Positions 1-9,536 of a stretch of 64,000 nt of DNA are shown piece after piece. Source of the DNA: Bradyrhizobium tropiciagri (GTDB lineage Bacteria > Pseudomonadota > Alphaproteobacteria > Rhizobiales > Xanthobacteraceae); NCBI RefSeq assembly GCF_018130505.1, contig NZ_JAFCKH010000004.1, forward strand, positions 310,001-374,000. The letters are read 5' to 3'. Numbering within the stretch: position 1 is the first letter of the stretch; every line of letters begins with the position of its first letter. The translations under genes were made by a program, and so were the position numbers. Below the pieces are notes generated by a model. It searched no databases. It saw nothing but the letters and a program-made list of their open reading frames with translations, and was not told where the DNA came from.

Positions 1-658
1 AGCCGCCCCGAACGATGAAGTGGTCATTGCCGCCGTAACCATAGGAAATGTTTTGGACGGTATCTCCTTCGAACCAGTTGTCGAGGCCGTTGCCCTTGCC
101 GGTCTGCCATCCTCCACCCGTATAGGACAGGCCCTCGACATTTGCGTCGAGAGTATAGCTCGTCACATTCGTAAGGACCGTGTCCAATCCCTGGTTCGGC
201 AGTTCGATGACGTGATCGGTCAAGGAATGGACAGTGTAGTAATCGTCGCCGAGCCCACCGGTCAGCTGATTTACTCCGGCATAGCCATCGAGAAAATCGG
301 TGCCGGAAAAGCCGGTCAGGTCGTCCGAACCGGTGAATGCGAGGGCGAGTTTGGCTTCCGACGCCGCCGCAAGAAACGCATTGGCATTGATCGAGGTGCC
401 GGTGATCTGCTCGTAAACGGTGCCGTCGGTGCCCCGGTGGTCGAGCGATGTGATCGTGCCGCTCATGACGGTATTGCCGACCACGTTGAATGAGCCGTAC
501 GCGATGGTGAAGGTGCCGTCGTTGTTGTCGATATGGATATAGCTGGCGTGTGCGGTGTAGTTCGAGCCCATCACATCCGTCCACGGCTCAGGCGGGAGGC
601 CGGGCAACTCGCCCGGTTGCAAAGGGGGAACAGCTTCGAAGTGACGATAGGTGGCCAT
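1..658 (-). CDS. RTX calcium-binding exoprotein, N-terminal part (runs off left edge)
   Basis: The minus-strand frame is open from an ATG at 658 to the window edge (219 codons), so the C-terminus is missing. It begins MATYRHF, as does its neighbour at 939-3092, and aligns with it throughout: GSFNVVGNTVMSGTITSLDH here, GSFNVIGNTILSGTITSFDH there. Glycine/aspartate-rich blocks (GSDDLTGFSGTDFLDGYAG, GGLGDDYY) are RTX nonapeptide-like and should bind calcium. RTX proteins are normally exported by type I secretion without a cleaved signal peptide, and none is visible. The ribosome site GGAG lies just upstream. Whether it also carries the FG-GAP-like tail of its paralogue cannot be seen. The function beyond being a secreted repeat protein is unknown. 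Confidence 0.85.
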   Translation of the reverse strand, partial: MATYRHFEAVPPLQPGELPGLPPEPWTDVMGSNYTAHASYIHIDNNDGTFTIAYGSFNVVGNTVMSGTITSLDHRGTDGTVYEQITGTSINANAFLAAASEAKLALAFTGSDDLTGFSGTDFLDGYAGVNQLTGGLGDDYYTVHSLTDHVIELPNQGLDTVLTNVTSYTLDANVEGLSYTGGGWQTGKGNGLDNWFEGDTVQNISYGYGGNDHFIVRGG

Positions 659-835
659 GGGATGCTCCGTTGGCTAGGGCACGCCCGATCCACGGAGCCG
701 TCCCCGGGGTAATCGATGCGCGTTCAAACGGTTTGTCTCTGGCCGGAGGCTGGACCTTGCCCTGGAGCGACAGCGAGCAACCCCTGGACGACAAATTGTT
801 CGAAATCTTTTCGTTCAGAACCCGAAGCGAATGTC
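659..835 (-). promoter_or_regulatory. Upstream region conserved between the two RTX genes (copy 1)
   Basis: This leader resembles the one at 3093-3265. Both carry the block GGAGCCGTCCCCGG (plus-strand reading; here 694-707, there 3129-3142), at 36 and 37 nt from the respective start codons, followed by GATGCGCGTTC. The duplication therefore included the 5' region, and the two genes probably share promoter logic. No clear -35/-10 pair was assigned. Confidence 0.5.
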
Positions 836-938
836 TTCGCGATCAGTCGCGCAGGTTCGACGTTGCGCCGAACCGCCGGGCAGGGTGCACGGTGGGGATT
901 TAACGCGCCGGACGGCGGTGCGGCCGCCCGGCCGTTGC

Positions 939-3092
939 TCACACGATATGCCAGCTCGCATCGACGCCGCTACCGACGGCATGCGCGGTATTGATGTCGC
1001 CGTTGTCCCAGACCGACACCGTCCCGCTGTCCTTGTTCCAGAGGATGTCGTCGCGGCCGTTGCCGTCGTAATCGCCAACGCCGGCGATATGCCAGCTGGA
1101 GTCGACCGTGCCGGCCGAGGCTACGAAATGCGCCCCGAAAAGATTGCCGTCAGTCCAGATCGACACGGCTCCGTTGTCGTTGTGCCAGAGGATATCGTCA
1201 GCGTCCCCGCCGTAGAAGTTACCGACGCCGGCGACGTGCCACCCGGAGCCGACGGTGCCGGCACTGGCAATGAAGTGGCCGTTGCCGGGCAGGGCGTTGT
1301 CCCAGATCGACACCGCGCCATTGTCGTTGACCCAGAGAACATCGTCGTGGTTGTTGGCGTCGAAATCCCCGGTGCCGGCAAAGTGCCAGCCATTGTTGGC
1401 GACGGTGCCGGCGTCGGCGACGCCGTGCGCGCCGCTGATCGTGCCGTCATCCCAGATCGACACCGAGCCGTTGTCGTTGACCCAGAGGATGTCAGTCTTG
1501 TTGTTGCCGTCGAAGTCGCCGGTGCCGGCGATATGCCAGCTGTTCGGGACCTGGCCCGCGGAGGCAATGATATGCGCGCCTCCGAGCTGGCCGTTATCCC
1601 AGATCGACGTCGAGCCGTTGTCATTGTGCCAGAGAATGTCGGCCTCGTTGTTGCCGTCGAAATCGCCGGTGCCGGCGATATGCCAGCCGCCGGCAACCGT
1701 GCCGGCCGAGGCAAGGATATGCGCTCCGCCGATCTGGCCATTGTCCCAAGTCGACACCGCGCCATTGTCGTTGACCCAGAGCGAGTCGCTGTGATTGTTG
1801 CCGTTGAAATCCCGGGTCGCCTGCGACCAGATGAAGTCATCGGCGGCGAGCGCAGACTTCTGGACGTTCTGAAGCGTCAGCGAATTGCCGCCGCCGAGGT
1901 CGATCACCGTGTCGGCGCCGCTCGGCATTGCGTGTGCGAGCACGTCGGAGAAGCTCTGCAACGGGTTCTGACCGGCGAGCGAGCCGCCCGGCCTGAAGGC
2001 TTGAAGATCGATCTTGTCGTGCAGCCCGGCTCCAGCCGTGAAATCGGTGATGACGTAGTGACCGGAGCCGTTGATGACGAAGATATCGTCACCGCTGCCT
2101 CCCGTCATTGACTGGTCGCCAGTGCCGCTCACGATGAGCTTGTCGTTGCCGTCGCCGCCAATCAATGTGTTGTTGCTGCCGGATGCGGTCATCAGATCGT
2201 TGCCGCCCAGCCCGTAGAGCGTCAGATCATGAAAATTGCCTTCTGCCTTGATCGTATTGTCGAGACCGTTGCCGGACATTGTGACGCCGGATTTCTCAAC
2301 CGAGAGGTTTTCGACGAAGGCACGGAGCGTATAGCCGGCAACGCCGGTAGAGACCGTATCGATACCCTCGTTGACGCTCTCGTCGACCTCAGCGTTCCCG
2401 GTCACCTCGTAGAAGTCGTTGCCTTTGCCGCCGAGGAGCGTATCGCCGTCTCCGCCGCCGAGGTAATCATTGCCACCCAGTCCGTAGAGCTTGTCGGAAC
2501 CGCTGCCGCCCCACAGGCCGTTGTCGAGGCTGTTGCCGTAACCGGTGTGGGCGCCCGAGCCGTTGAACTGGAGGTTCTCGACGTTTAATCCCAGCGTGTA
2601 GGTGGACAGGCTTGTTTCAACGCGGTCAGTACCCTCATTCGGATTCTCGATCACGACGTCCGACAAGGAATCGACGAAGTAGACGTCGAAACCGTCCCCG
2701 CCTGCCATATGGTCCTGGCCGCCATAGCCGTTGAGAAAGTCCATGCCGCCGTAGCCGGTCATATCGTCCATGCCGGACAGGGCCATGGCGAACTTGTCCG
2801 ATGGCGTCGCTGCCAGGAATTGACTGACATCGAGCGAGACGCCCGTGATCTCCTCGATAAGGTTGCCCTGGTAGTCGCGGTGATCGAACGACGTGATCGT
2901 GCCGCTCAAGATGGTATTGCCGATGACGTTGAACGAGCCGTGCAGGTATGTGTAGCTGCCGTCCTTATCGTTGTTCTTGATGGTGATGGTGGTGCCGTTG
3001 GCGCTGTAGTAGGACGAGCCCATCTGTTGCTCCCAACTGGTAGGGATGGTGGAAGCGTTCGGATAGACTTCGAAGTGACGATAGGTGGCCAT
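939..3092 (-). CDS. RTX protein with FG-GAP/VCBS-like C-terminal repeats
   Basis: 717 residues. Residues 1-110 match the start of the upstream paralogue. Residues about 108-345 hold RTX glycine-rich repeats (GYGGMDFLNGYGGQDHMAGGDG, GLGGNDYLGGGDGDTLLGGKGND). About 425-717 is six copies of a unit of roughly 49 residues built on GDFDGNN..DILW.NDNG..SIWDNG, an FG-GAP/VCBS-like beta-propeller or adhesin repeat with its own DxDGN calcium-loop signature. No N-terminal signal peptide is seen, so type I secretion is likely, but no secretion genes are in the window. The start at 3092 has GGAG 8 nt upstream. Likely a secreted calcium-binding surface or adhesion protein; the exact role is unknown. Confidence 0.85.
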   Translation of the reverse strand: MATYRHFEVYPNASTIPTSWEQQMGSSYYSANGTTITIKNNDKDGSYTYLHGSFNVIGNTILSGTITSFDHRDYQGNLIEEITGVSLDVSQFLAATPSDKFAMALSGMDDMTGYGGMDFLNGYGGQDHMAGGDGFDVYFVDSLSDVVIENPNEGTDRVETSLSTYTLGLNVENLQFNGSGAHTGYGNSLDNGLWGGSGSDKLYGLGGNDYLGGGDGDTLLGGKGNDFYEVTGNAEVDESVNEGIDTVSTGVAGYTLRAFVENLSVEKSGVTMSGNGLDNTIKAEGNFHDLTLYGLGGNDLMTASGSNNTLIGGDGNDKLIVSGTGDQSMTGGSGDDIFVINGSGHYVITDFTAGAGLHDKIDLQAFRPGGSLAGQNPLQSFSDVLAHAMPSGADTVIDLGGGNSLTLQNVQKSALAADDFIWSQATRDFNGNNHSDSLWVNDNGAVSTWDNGQIGGAHILASAGTVAGGWHIAGTGDFDGNNEADILWHNDNGSTSIWDNGQLGGAHIIASAGQVPNSWHIAGTGDFDGNNKTDILWVNDNGSVSIWDDGTISGAHGVADAGTVANNGWHFAGTGDFDANNHDDVLWVNDNGAVSIWDNALPGNGHFIASAGTVGSGWHVAGVGNFYGGDADDILWHNDNGAVSIWTDGNLFGAHFVASAGTVDSSWHIAGVGDYDGNGRDDILWNKDSGTVSVWDNGDINTAHAVGSGVDASWHIV

Positions 3093-3265
3093 GGGGGTGC
3101 TCCGTCGGTCAGGGCGCGCCCGATCCGCGGAGCCGTCCCCGGGTGTCGATGCGCGTTCGACGTTTGGTCTCCGGCCCGCCCGCGGCGCCTTACACTGGGG
3201 CGACGGGCGAGCAATCCTGGAGCGACAATTTTCGGCTTCCTTTCGGTTTGAACCAAAGCGAACTT
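3093..3265 (-). promoter_or_regulatory. Upstream region conserved between the two RTX genes (copy 2)
   Basis: This is the partner of 659-835, with the same GGAGCCGTCCCCGG block at 3129-3142. It is also the divergent intergenic space before the AraC-family gene at 3276, so that regulator could act here. That last point is inferred from position only. Confidence 0.45.
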
Positions 3266-3275
3266 TCGACGACTA

Positions 3276-4325
3276 ATGAATTCAGGCGCAACTCTGGGGT
3301 GCAGGTCGATGGCCGGGGACGGCTTTCCTGCGAATGCAGGCTCAACGCGGACGGAGACGTCCGTCACGCGATTTTCCACCGTGGACTACGCCCGCAAGGA
3401 CCGCCTTGCAGCCTGGTGCGAGGTCTACGGAAAGGCCATGTGCAGGCAGGACATCGAGCCGGCCGGCGAAAGCGATTTGCTGGCCGATGTCGTGATCCGG
3501 CAGTTGCCGGGTCTCATCACCATGAAGGGCAGCCGGTTCGAGGCGACCTACACGCGCCGGAAATCCCAGGTCGACAGCGACAATCTGTTCGTGACGATCA
3601 CGCTGGCCGGCACGTTCGCAGCGCGGCAGCTCGGCCGCGAGGCGTTCATGCAGACCGGCGATGCGTTCGTTGGCACGGGAGCCGAGCCGCTGGTCAGCAT
3701 CGTCTCCCCCGGCGAGTGCCGCGTGCTGACGCTGTCGGTGCCATGTTCGATGATCGCGTCGGCGGTCCCGGGGCTCGACGCGATGTATGGCCGGGTGATT
3801 CCGGCGGCGAACCCTGCGTTGCAGATGTTGACCCGCTATGTCGGTGTCCTCGAAGATCCCGACGTTTCGGCCGTATCGGAGCTGCAAGCCGCGTCCGTCC
3901 GGCACGCGCAGGAACTGCTCACGCTCGCGCTTGGTGCAACGCGTGATGCGACCGTGACTGCCAGGCTCGGCGGCGGCCGCGCGGCGCGGCTGCGCGAGAT
4001 CAAGGCAGATATCGAGCGGGCCATCGGCCGCGAGGAAATTTCGGTGGGCGCGATCGCCGCTCGTCATCGGTTGCCCGTTCGCTATGTCCAGCGGCTGTTC
4101 GAGGCCGAAGGCGCCAGCTTCACCGAATACGTGCTCGGCCGGCGGCTGGCCCGGGCCTACAGCCTGCTGACCGACCGGCGGTTCGCCGATCTGCCGATCA
4201 GCGCCATTGCGCTCGAGGTCGGGTTCGGCAACCAGCCGTATTTCAACCGCAGTTTCCGCGGCCAGTATGGCGCCTCTCCCTCGGAGGTGCGCGCAGGGCA
4301 GGCTGGTATCTCCGGAGCCAACTGA
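3276..4325 (+). CDS. AraC family transcriptional regulator
   Basis: 349 residues. The N-terminal two thirds match the AraC-binding-like sensor fold (VDYARKDRLAAWCEVYGK near the start). The last ~105 residues form the two-helix-turn-helix AraC DNA-binding domain: ISVGAIAARHRLPVRYVQRLFEAEG, then PISAIALEVGFGNQPYFNRSFRGQYGASPSEVR, the classic second HTH. It is divergent from the RTX genes and may control them. The ligand is unknown. The start at 3276 has no clear ribosome site; an in-frame ATG at 3309 is an alternative. Confidence 0.88.
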   Translation: MNSGATLGCRSMAGDGFPANAGSTRTETSVTRFSTVDYARKDRLAAWCEVYGKAMCRQDIEPAGESDLLADVVIRQLPGLITMKGSRFEATYTRRKSQVDSDNLFVTITLAGTFAARQLGREAFMQTGDAFVGTGAEPLVSIVSPGECRVLTLSVPCSMIASAVPGLDAMYGRVIPAANPALQMLTRYVGVLEDPDVSAVSELQAASVRHAQELLTLALGATRDATVTARLGGGRAARLREIKADIERAIGREEISVGAIAARHRLPVRYVQRLFEAEGASFTEYVLGRRLARAYSLLTDRRFADLPISAIALEVGFGNQPYFNRSFRGQYGASPSEVRAGQAGISGAN

Positions 4326-4463
4326 CCCGTTCGGCGCTCATGAAGACGTGACACGATGGCCCATGCAGATGCTGCGCGGTCATTGAACCGACCTGAGGCA
4401 TCCGTACACTGCAGTTCAGGCCCTGCGGGCGCCCCTCGGCTTGAGACACGGACGGATGCGCGA

Positions 4464-5963
4464 ATGACGAGACGGCTTTCGGGACTTGCAGCACTGGCCG
4501 GCGTCGTGCTCGCTCTGTTGGCATTTGCCGGGCCGGCGCAGGCCGCAAAGCGCGTTGCGCTTGTCATCGGCAACAATGACTATAAGAACGTGCCGAAGCT
4601 GCAGAAGGCGGTCAACGACGCCCGTACCATGGGTGACACGCTGAAACAGCTTGGCTTTTCTGTCATGGTGGCCGAGAACCTGAACCGCCAGGCGTTCTCC
4701 GAGACCCTGCTGGCCTTTGACCGCTCGGTCGAGCCCGGCGACACCGCGTTCTTCTTCTACGCCGGCCACGGCTTCGAGATCATGGGCCAGAACTTCCTGC
4801 TGCCGACCGACGTTCCGGCCGCGACCGAAGGGCAGGAGGAACTGGTGCGCGACGCCTCGGTGCTCGCCGACCGTATCGTCGAGCGGCTCCAGAACAAGAA
4901 GGCGCGGACCTCGATCCTGGTGTTCGATGCCTGCCGCAACAATCCGTTCGAGCGCGCCGGCACCCGCGCCGTCGCCGGCGGCGGCGGGCTGGCGCCGATG
5001 ACGCAGCTGCCGGAAGGCGTGTTCTCGGTGTTCTCGGCAGGGCCGCGGCAGACCGCGCTCGACCGGCTGTCGAACGACGACGCCAATCCCAATTCGGTAT
5101 TCACGCGGACCTTTGCCAGGGAACTGCTGCAGCCCGGCGAGAACCTGGTGCAGGTCGCCCAGCGCACGCGGCGCCTCGTCAGCGAGGCCGCCGAGAGCGT
5201 GAAGCACAAGCAGATTCCGGTCTATTTCGACCAAATGGTCGACGACGTGTTCCTGAGCGGCGCGGCGAAGGGGCAGGCCGAGGCGGTCAAGCCCTCGGCG
5301 CCGCCGCAGCAGGTCGCGGCGTTGCCGCCGGTGGCGGTGCCGAAGCTGCCGAAGGAGGATTCCGTCAACGCGCCGATCGCCAGCTTCTCGCGGCACAATG
5401 GCGGCTGGACCGTGGTGTTCTCGATCGCCGATCCGACGCTCGGCATCTCCTGGCGGATGGGCGATGCCGGCGATTTCCGCGAGACCGGATTCATCGACAC
5501 GCTCGATCCGCGCACCCGCAAGCGGATGCCCAACCCCTCGATCGAGCTGCCGGCGGATGCGCCGGCCGGTACGATCGAGCTGCGCTATGTCGATACCCAG
5601 GGCGAGATGCAGGGGCCGTTCCCGATCAGGTTCGATCCCGACGCCGCGCTGATCCGCGACCAGCGCAAGATTCTCGACATGACGGCGACGAGCTGGCTGT
5701 CGTTCCGCGAGTTCAACGGCCTGCTCGTCTACTACACGCATCTGATGTCGTACCGCTGCGCGATCCGCGAGGTGCGCATCGGCATCGATAGTGCGGTGCC
5801 CGACAAGGTGCTGAAGATGCCGGCCTGCAACCCGCGCGATCCGAGCGCGATCCCGTCCGACGCGCAGCCCTACATGAAGCTCGGGCCGCAGACCAAGGCG
5901 GTGTCGGTCGAGCTGACGTATCGCGACGGCAGCGTGTCCGAGATCAAGACCTTCCGGCGCTAG
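4464..5963 (+). CDS. Secreted caspase-fold (peptidase C14) family protein
   Basis: 499 residues from the ATG at 4464, chosen because it gives a signal peptide (MTRRLSGLAALAGVVLALLA..AQA). The mature protein starts AKRVALVIGNNDYKNVPKL, the hallmark of the bacterial p20 caspase domain. The catalytic dyad is visible: His in FFFYAGHGFE and Cys in LVFDACRNNPF. The C-terminal half (about residue 290 on) is a separate domain with Pro-rich linkers and no recognised catalytic motif. Such proteins are common in rhizobia and probably act in the periplasm. Substrate and role are unknown, and a metacaspase-like protease activity is inferred from the dyad. Confidence 0.88.
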   Translation: MTRRLSGLAALAGVVLALLAFAGPAQAAKRVALVIGNNDYKNVPKLQKAVNDARTMGDTLKQLGFSVMVAENLNRQAFSETLLAFDRSVEPGDTAFFFYAGHGFEIMGQNFLLPTDVPAATEGQEELVRDASVLADRIVERLQNKKARTSILVFDACRNNPFERAGTRAVAGGGGLAPMTQLPEGVFSVFSAGPRQTALDRLSNDDANPNSVFTRTFARELLQPGENLVQVAQRTRRLVSEAAESVKHKQIPVYFDQMVDDVFLSGAAKGQAEAVKPSAPPQQVAALPPVAVPKLPKEDSVNAPIASFSRHNGGWTVVFSIADPTLGISWRMGDAGDFRETGFIDTLDPRTRKRMPNPSIELPADAPAGTIELRYVDTQGEMQGPFPIRFDPDAALIRDQRKILDMTATSWLSFREFNGLLVYYTHLMSYRCAIREVRIGIDSAVPDKVLKMPACNPRDPSAIPSDAQPYMKLGPQTKAVSVELTYRDGSVSEIKTFRR

Positions 5964-5992
5964 GCCTGTCGGATCAGAGATAGGATGACGCC

Positions 5993-7237
5993 ATGGATGC
6001 AGGCAGTCCCGAACAGCCCGGCGTGCGCAAGTTGAAGGTCCGCTGCTGCGTTGTCGGCGGCGGGCCGGCCGGCATGATGCTGGGCTATTTGTTGGGACGG
6101 GCCGGGATCGACGTCGTGGTGCTGGAGAAGCATGCCGACTTCTTCCGCGATTTCCGCGGCGACACGGTGCATCCCTCGACGCTGCAGGTGATGAATGAGC
6201 TCGGGCTGATCGACGGCTTTCTGAAGCTGCCGCATCAGGAGATCCAGAAGATGGACGGCATCTTCGCCGGCAGGTCGGTGCGGATCGCCGACCTCAGCCG
6301 CCTCAAGGTCAAATATCCGTTCATCGCGATGATGCCGCAGTGGGACTTCCTCAACTTCCTGCGCGAGAGCGGCAAGCGCTTCGCGTCGTTGAAGGTGCTG
6401 ATGAGCACCGAGGCCACCGATCTGCTCCGGCGCGGCGATACCGTGACCGGCGTTCGCGCGACGACGCCTGACGGCCCGATCGAGATCGAGGCCGATCTCA
6501 CCATTGCCTGCGACGGCCGCCATTCGACTGTTCGCGAGCGCGCCGGGTTCGCGGTCGAGGAGATCGGCGCGCCGATGGACGTGCTGTGGTTTCGCGTCGG
6601 GCGGCGGCCCGACGAGACCGAGAACCTGTTTGCCCGGGTCGAGAACGGCAAGATGATGGTGACGTTCGACCGCGGCGACTATTGGCAGTGCGCCTATGTG
6701 ATCGCCAAGGGGCAGTATGAGGCGGTCAGGGCGAGGGGACTGCCGGCGCTGCTCGACGACGTGCTGCGGCTGGCGCCGATCCTGAAGGGCGGCATTGCCG
6801 ACGTGAAGAGCTTCGACGACGTCAAGCTGCTCACGGTGGCGATCAACCGGCTGTCGCGCTGGAGCCGCCCCGGGCTGCTGTGCATCGGCGATGCGGCGCA
6901 TGCGATGTCGCCGATCGGCGGTGTCGGCGTCAACCTCGCGGTGCAGGATGCGGTCGCAACCGCGAACATCCTGGCGGCAAGGCTCGTGCAGGGGTGCCCG
7001 TCGGAGGACGAGCTCGATGCCGTCAGGCGTCGGCGCGAATTTCCGGTGCGCGTGACGCAGCGCATGCAGGTGGTAGCGCAGAACAACATCATCACCGCGG
7101 CGCTCAGATCGGGCAATCAGGGCGTGCCGTTCGCGCTCCGGCTGATCACGGCGATGCCCTGGCTCCAAGGGCTGACCGCGCATCTCGTCGGCATCGGCGT
7201 GCGCCCCGAGCATGTCCATTCGCCGGCCCAAGGCTGA
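5993..7237 (+). CDS. FAD-dependent monooxygenase (PHBH/UbiH-like)
   Basis: 414 residues with the three fingerprints of group A flavin monooxygenases: GGGPAG at the N-terminus (CCVVGGGPAGMMLGYLLGRAG) for the ADP of FAD, the DG motif (TIACDGRHSTVRERAGF) mid-protein, and the GD motif (LLCIGDAAHAMSPIGGVGVNLAVQDA). These enzymes hydroxylate aromatic or quinone-like substrates with NAD(P)H and O2. It follows the caspase-fold gene by 29 nt on the same strand. The substrate cannot be told from sequence alone, and no pathway genes adjoin it. Confidence 0.87.
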   Translation: MDAGSPEQPGVRKLKVRCCVVGGGPAGMMLGYLLGRAGIDVVVLEKHADFFRDFRGDTVHPSTLQVMNELGLIDGFLKLPHQEIQKMDGIFAGRSVRIADLSRLKVKYPFIAMMPQWDFLNFLRESGKRFASLKVLMSTEATDLLRRGDTVTGVRATTPDGPIEIEADLTIACDGRHSTVRERAGFAVEEIGAPMDVLWFRVGRRPDETENLFARVENGKMMVTFDRGDYWQCAYVIAKGQYEAVRARGLPALLDDVLRLAPILKGGIADVKSFDDVKLLTVAINRLSRWSRPGLLCIGDAAHAMSPIGGVGVNLAVQDAVATANILAARLVQGCPSEDELDAVRRRREFPVRVTQRMQVVAQNNIITAALRSGNQGVPFALRLITAMPWLQGLTAHLVGIGVRPEHVHSPAQG

Positions 7238-7451
7238 TCGAACGGCCGAATGGCGACGCAGGATTTCGTCAAGGATAACATCGGGTTAAGCTAGCCCAAA
7301 AAAGTTGCGCGACTGCAACAGGCGCGCCGGATTCGAAATCGGCGAACGTGGATTCGGCGCAGCCGCCGGCTGCGGTTTTCTTTTGGTAAGGGTCTGTCTG
7401 GGAAAGCTGGCACCCATCAGACAACCCTTGAGACAACCTTCGGGTGCCATC

Positions 7452-8228
7452 ATGTTTCGGACCAAATTCGTTGCTGCGTTGATCGTCACCACCGCATTTG
7501 GCGCGACGGCAGCGTCGGCTGCCGACCTCGGGGCGCGGCCCTACACCAAGGCACCGGCCTACGTTGAGTCGCTCTACAACTGGTCCGGCTTCTATATCGG
7601 CGGCCATCTCGGCGGCGCCTGGACCAACGAGCAGTGGGTCAACAGCGCCAACACCACGGCGTTCGGCGACCTCGCGCCGGGCCAGGGCTTCCGTCAGCGC
7701 GGCTCCGGCTTCATGGGCGGCGGCCAGATCGGCTACAACTGGCAGGCCAACAATTTCGTGTTCGGCGTCGAGGGCACGTTCTCCGGGCTCGACAATTCCG
7801 GCCGCCTCAACAACACGCTGTTCGGCGGCCTCGACGATCAGTTCAGCTGGCGTGCGAACTTCATGGCGACGATCGTCGGCCGCGCCGGCCTCGCCATCAA
7901 CAACAACCTGCTCTACATCAAGGGCGGCTATGCCGGCGTGAACAACCGCCTCGCCGTGGTCGACAACGTCGCCAACCCGTCGACCGGCTCGGGCAGCCAG
8001 ACCCACTGGGCCAGCGGCTGGACCGTCGGCGGCGGCTGGGAATACGGCATCACCCGCAACTGGACCGTCGGCGTCGAGTACAATTACGCCGCCTTCGAGC
8101 GCGCCACCTATCAGCTCGCCGGCACCGCGGCCGGGACCTACACGTTCGACGCCAAGCCGCGCGATATCCAGTGGGCGGTGGTCCGTCTGAACTACAAGTT
8201 CGACGCGCCGGTCATCGCGCGCTACTGA
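7452..8228 (+). CDS. Outer membrane beta-barrel protein (Omp25/RopB type)
   Basis: 258 residues. A signal peptide (MFRTKFVAALIVTTAFGATAASA) is followed by ADLGARPYTKAP, the mature start typical of rhizobial Omp25/31-RopB porin-like barrels, then WSGFYIGGHLGG and alternating amphipathic strands ending in an aromatic-rich FDAPVIARY. The ATG at 7452 was chosen for the signal peptide; the upstream open frame is not typical. A strong terminator follows. It is related to the gene at 11325-12116. Role: an abundant outer-membrane protein, structural or a small-solute barrel. Confidence 0.9.
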   Translation: MFRTKFVAALIVTTAFGATAASAADLGARPYTKAPAYVESLYNWSGFYIGGHLGGAWTNEQWVNSANTTAFGDLAPGQGFRQRGSGFMGGGQIGYNWQANNFVFGVEGTFSGLDNSGRLNNTLFGGLDDQFSWRANFMATIVGRAGLAINNNLLYIKGGYAGVNNRLAVVDNVANPSTGSGSQTHWASGWTVGGGWEYGITRNWTVGVEYNYAAFERATYQLAGTAAGTYTFDAKPRDIQWAVVRLNYKFDAPVIARY

Positions 8229-8251
8229 GCTTCCTCGCGGCCGCGATCACC

Positions 8252-8280
8252 AAAGCCCCGGCATCGTCCGGGGCTTTTGC
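8252..8280 (+). terminator. Rho-independent terminator of the outer membrane protein gene
   Basis: The arms AAAGCCCCGG (8252-8261) and CCGGGGCTTTT (8268-8278) form a G+C-rich stem with a 6-nt loop followed by a T-run, 24 nt after the stop codon. Confidence 0.9.
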
Positions 8281-8396
8281 TTTTCGATCGGACGCCTGCC
8301 AACCAGCGAATAATTGATCCGCGCCCGGCTACAAGGATCTGCGACATCTTGATAGGTGGGTGTAGTGGCAAACTTCACAGCGATCGAAACATCACC

Positions 8397-9335
8397 ATGA
8401 CCGGTCCCCTGGACAAGCTGTCTTGGGACGATCTGCGCATCATCAAGGCGATTGGTGAGAGCGGGTCTCTCGCGCTTGCAGCGACAGCGCTTGGCATCAA
8501 CACATCGACGGTGTCCCGCCGGCTCGAGCATGTCGAGGAAGCCCTCGGCATCGTGCTGTTTGACCGGCGGCGCAGCGGGTATGCGCCGACGGCTCCCGGT
8601 CTCGAACTGATCGCGCTCGCCGAGCGGGTCGAGCTCGATGTCGTCAGCGTGGCGCGACGGGTATCCGGCAAGGCCGAGGACCACGCCGGCGAGTTGCGCG
8701 TGACGACCAGCGACGCGCTGATGCTGGATTTCCTCACGCCCATCATTGCGGACTTCCAGTCCGCCAATCCGTCCGTGACGATCGACGTGGTCGTCGGCAA
8801 TTGCCTGCTCAATCTCGCCCGCGGGGAAACCGACATCGCGTTCCGCGCCGTGACGGGCACGCCGCCAGACAATCTGTTCGGCCGGAAGGCGGCCACCATT
8901 GCCTGGGCCGCCTACGGGCGCGAAAGCGATTTCGCGGACGGTCGGCCGCGGCTCGATGAGATCTATCAGCGCCGCTGGCTATCCTACGGAAAGAACCTGT
9001 CCGGCCTGAAGGCGCACGGCTTCGTTGAGCAGCGCGTACCCGCCGAGCGGATCGTGTTCCGAAGCGACTCCGTTGCCGGGATGGCGACCGCGATCGCGGC
9101 GGGAATCGGGATCGGCTTGCTGCCCTGCATGCACGGAGACGGCATCGCCGGTCTCATGCGCATCGGACCGATCGAGCCCGATATCAGCGACGAACTCTGG
9201 ATCCTGACCCACCCGGATATCCGGAAGTCGGCGCGTGTGAGTGCGTTCATGACGCATTGCATGGAAGCGATCGCCCGGCAACGCGCGCTGATCGAGGGAC
9301 GACGGCCCGACGAGCGGCCGCAGGGCACGCAATAG
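8397..9335 (+). CDS. LysR family transcriptional regulator
   Basis: 312 residues from the ATG at 8397. The N-terminal winged HTH is clear (LRIIKAIGESGSLALAATALGINTSTVSRRLEHVEEALGIVLFDRRRSGYAPTAPG), followed by a periplasmic-binding-like effector domain (residues ~90-300). The DNA-binding part has the NTSTVSRRLEHVEE recognition helix variant. The gene stands alone; the nearest plausible target is the isochorismatase-like gene downstream. The upstream in-frame extension overlaps the preceding terminator and was rejected. Confidence 0.88.
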   Translation: MTGPLDKLSWDDLRIIKAIGESGSLALAATALGINTSTVSRRLEHVEEALGIVLFDRRRSGYAPTAPGLELIALAERVELDVVSVARRVSGKAEDHAGELRVTTSDALMLDFLTPIIADFQSANPSVTIDVVVGNCLLNLARGETDIAFRAVTGTPPDNLFGRKAATIAWAAYGRESDFADGRPRLDEIYQRRWLSYGKNLSGLKAHGFVEQRVPAERIVFRSDSVAGMATAIAAGIGIGLLPCMHGDGIAGLMRIGPIEPDISDELWILTHPDIRKSARVSAFMTHCMEAIARQRALIEGRRPDERPQGTQ

Positions 9336-9536
9336 CCGTCGCCTGTTCGCTGCGCATCCGCGCTGCACGTGATCTGCGGCGGCAGCTGCAGTTTTGCGGA
9401 AATGCTTCGGCACAAATGCTGCTCGCGCCATGCAAGGCTTCGTCGTAACTCCGCTGCGCGCTGCGGCCGTCCGCCTGAAGGCGGCGCAGCGGCTACCCAA
9501 GATCAAGAAGTTTCAGCGCTCTGGAAAGGAACCGAC

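Noticed and set aside
831-2111. Long plus-strand open frame (426 codons) opposite the RTX gene
   Set aside because: It is the antisense of the repeat-rich RTX gene; its repetitive peptide mirrors the FG-GAP repeats and has no ribosome site or known domain.
3342-4067. Minus-strand 241-codon frame opposite the AraC gene
   Set aside because: Shadow of a strong plus-strand regulator with complete HTH motifs; the peptide is Arg/His-rich.
4416-5741. 441-codon minus-strand frame opposite the caspase-fold gene
   Set aside because: Antisense shadow; the plus-strand gene has a signal peptide and catalytic dyad.
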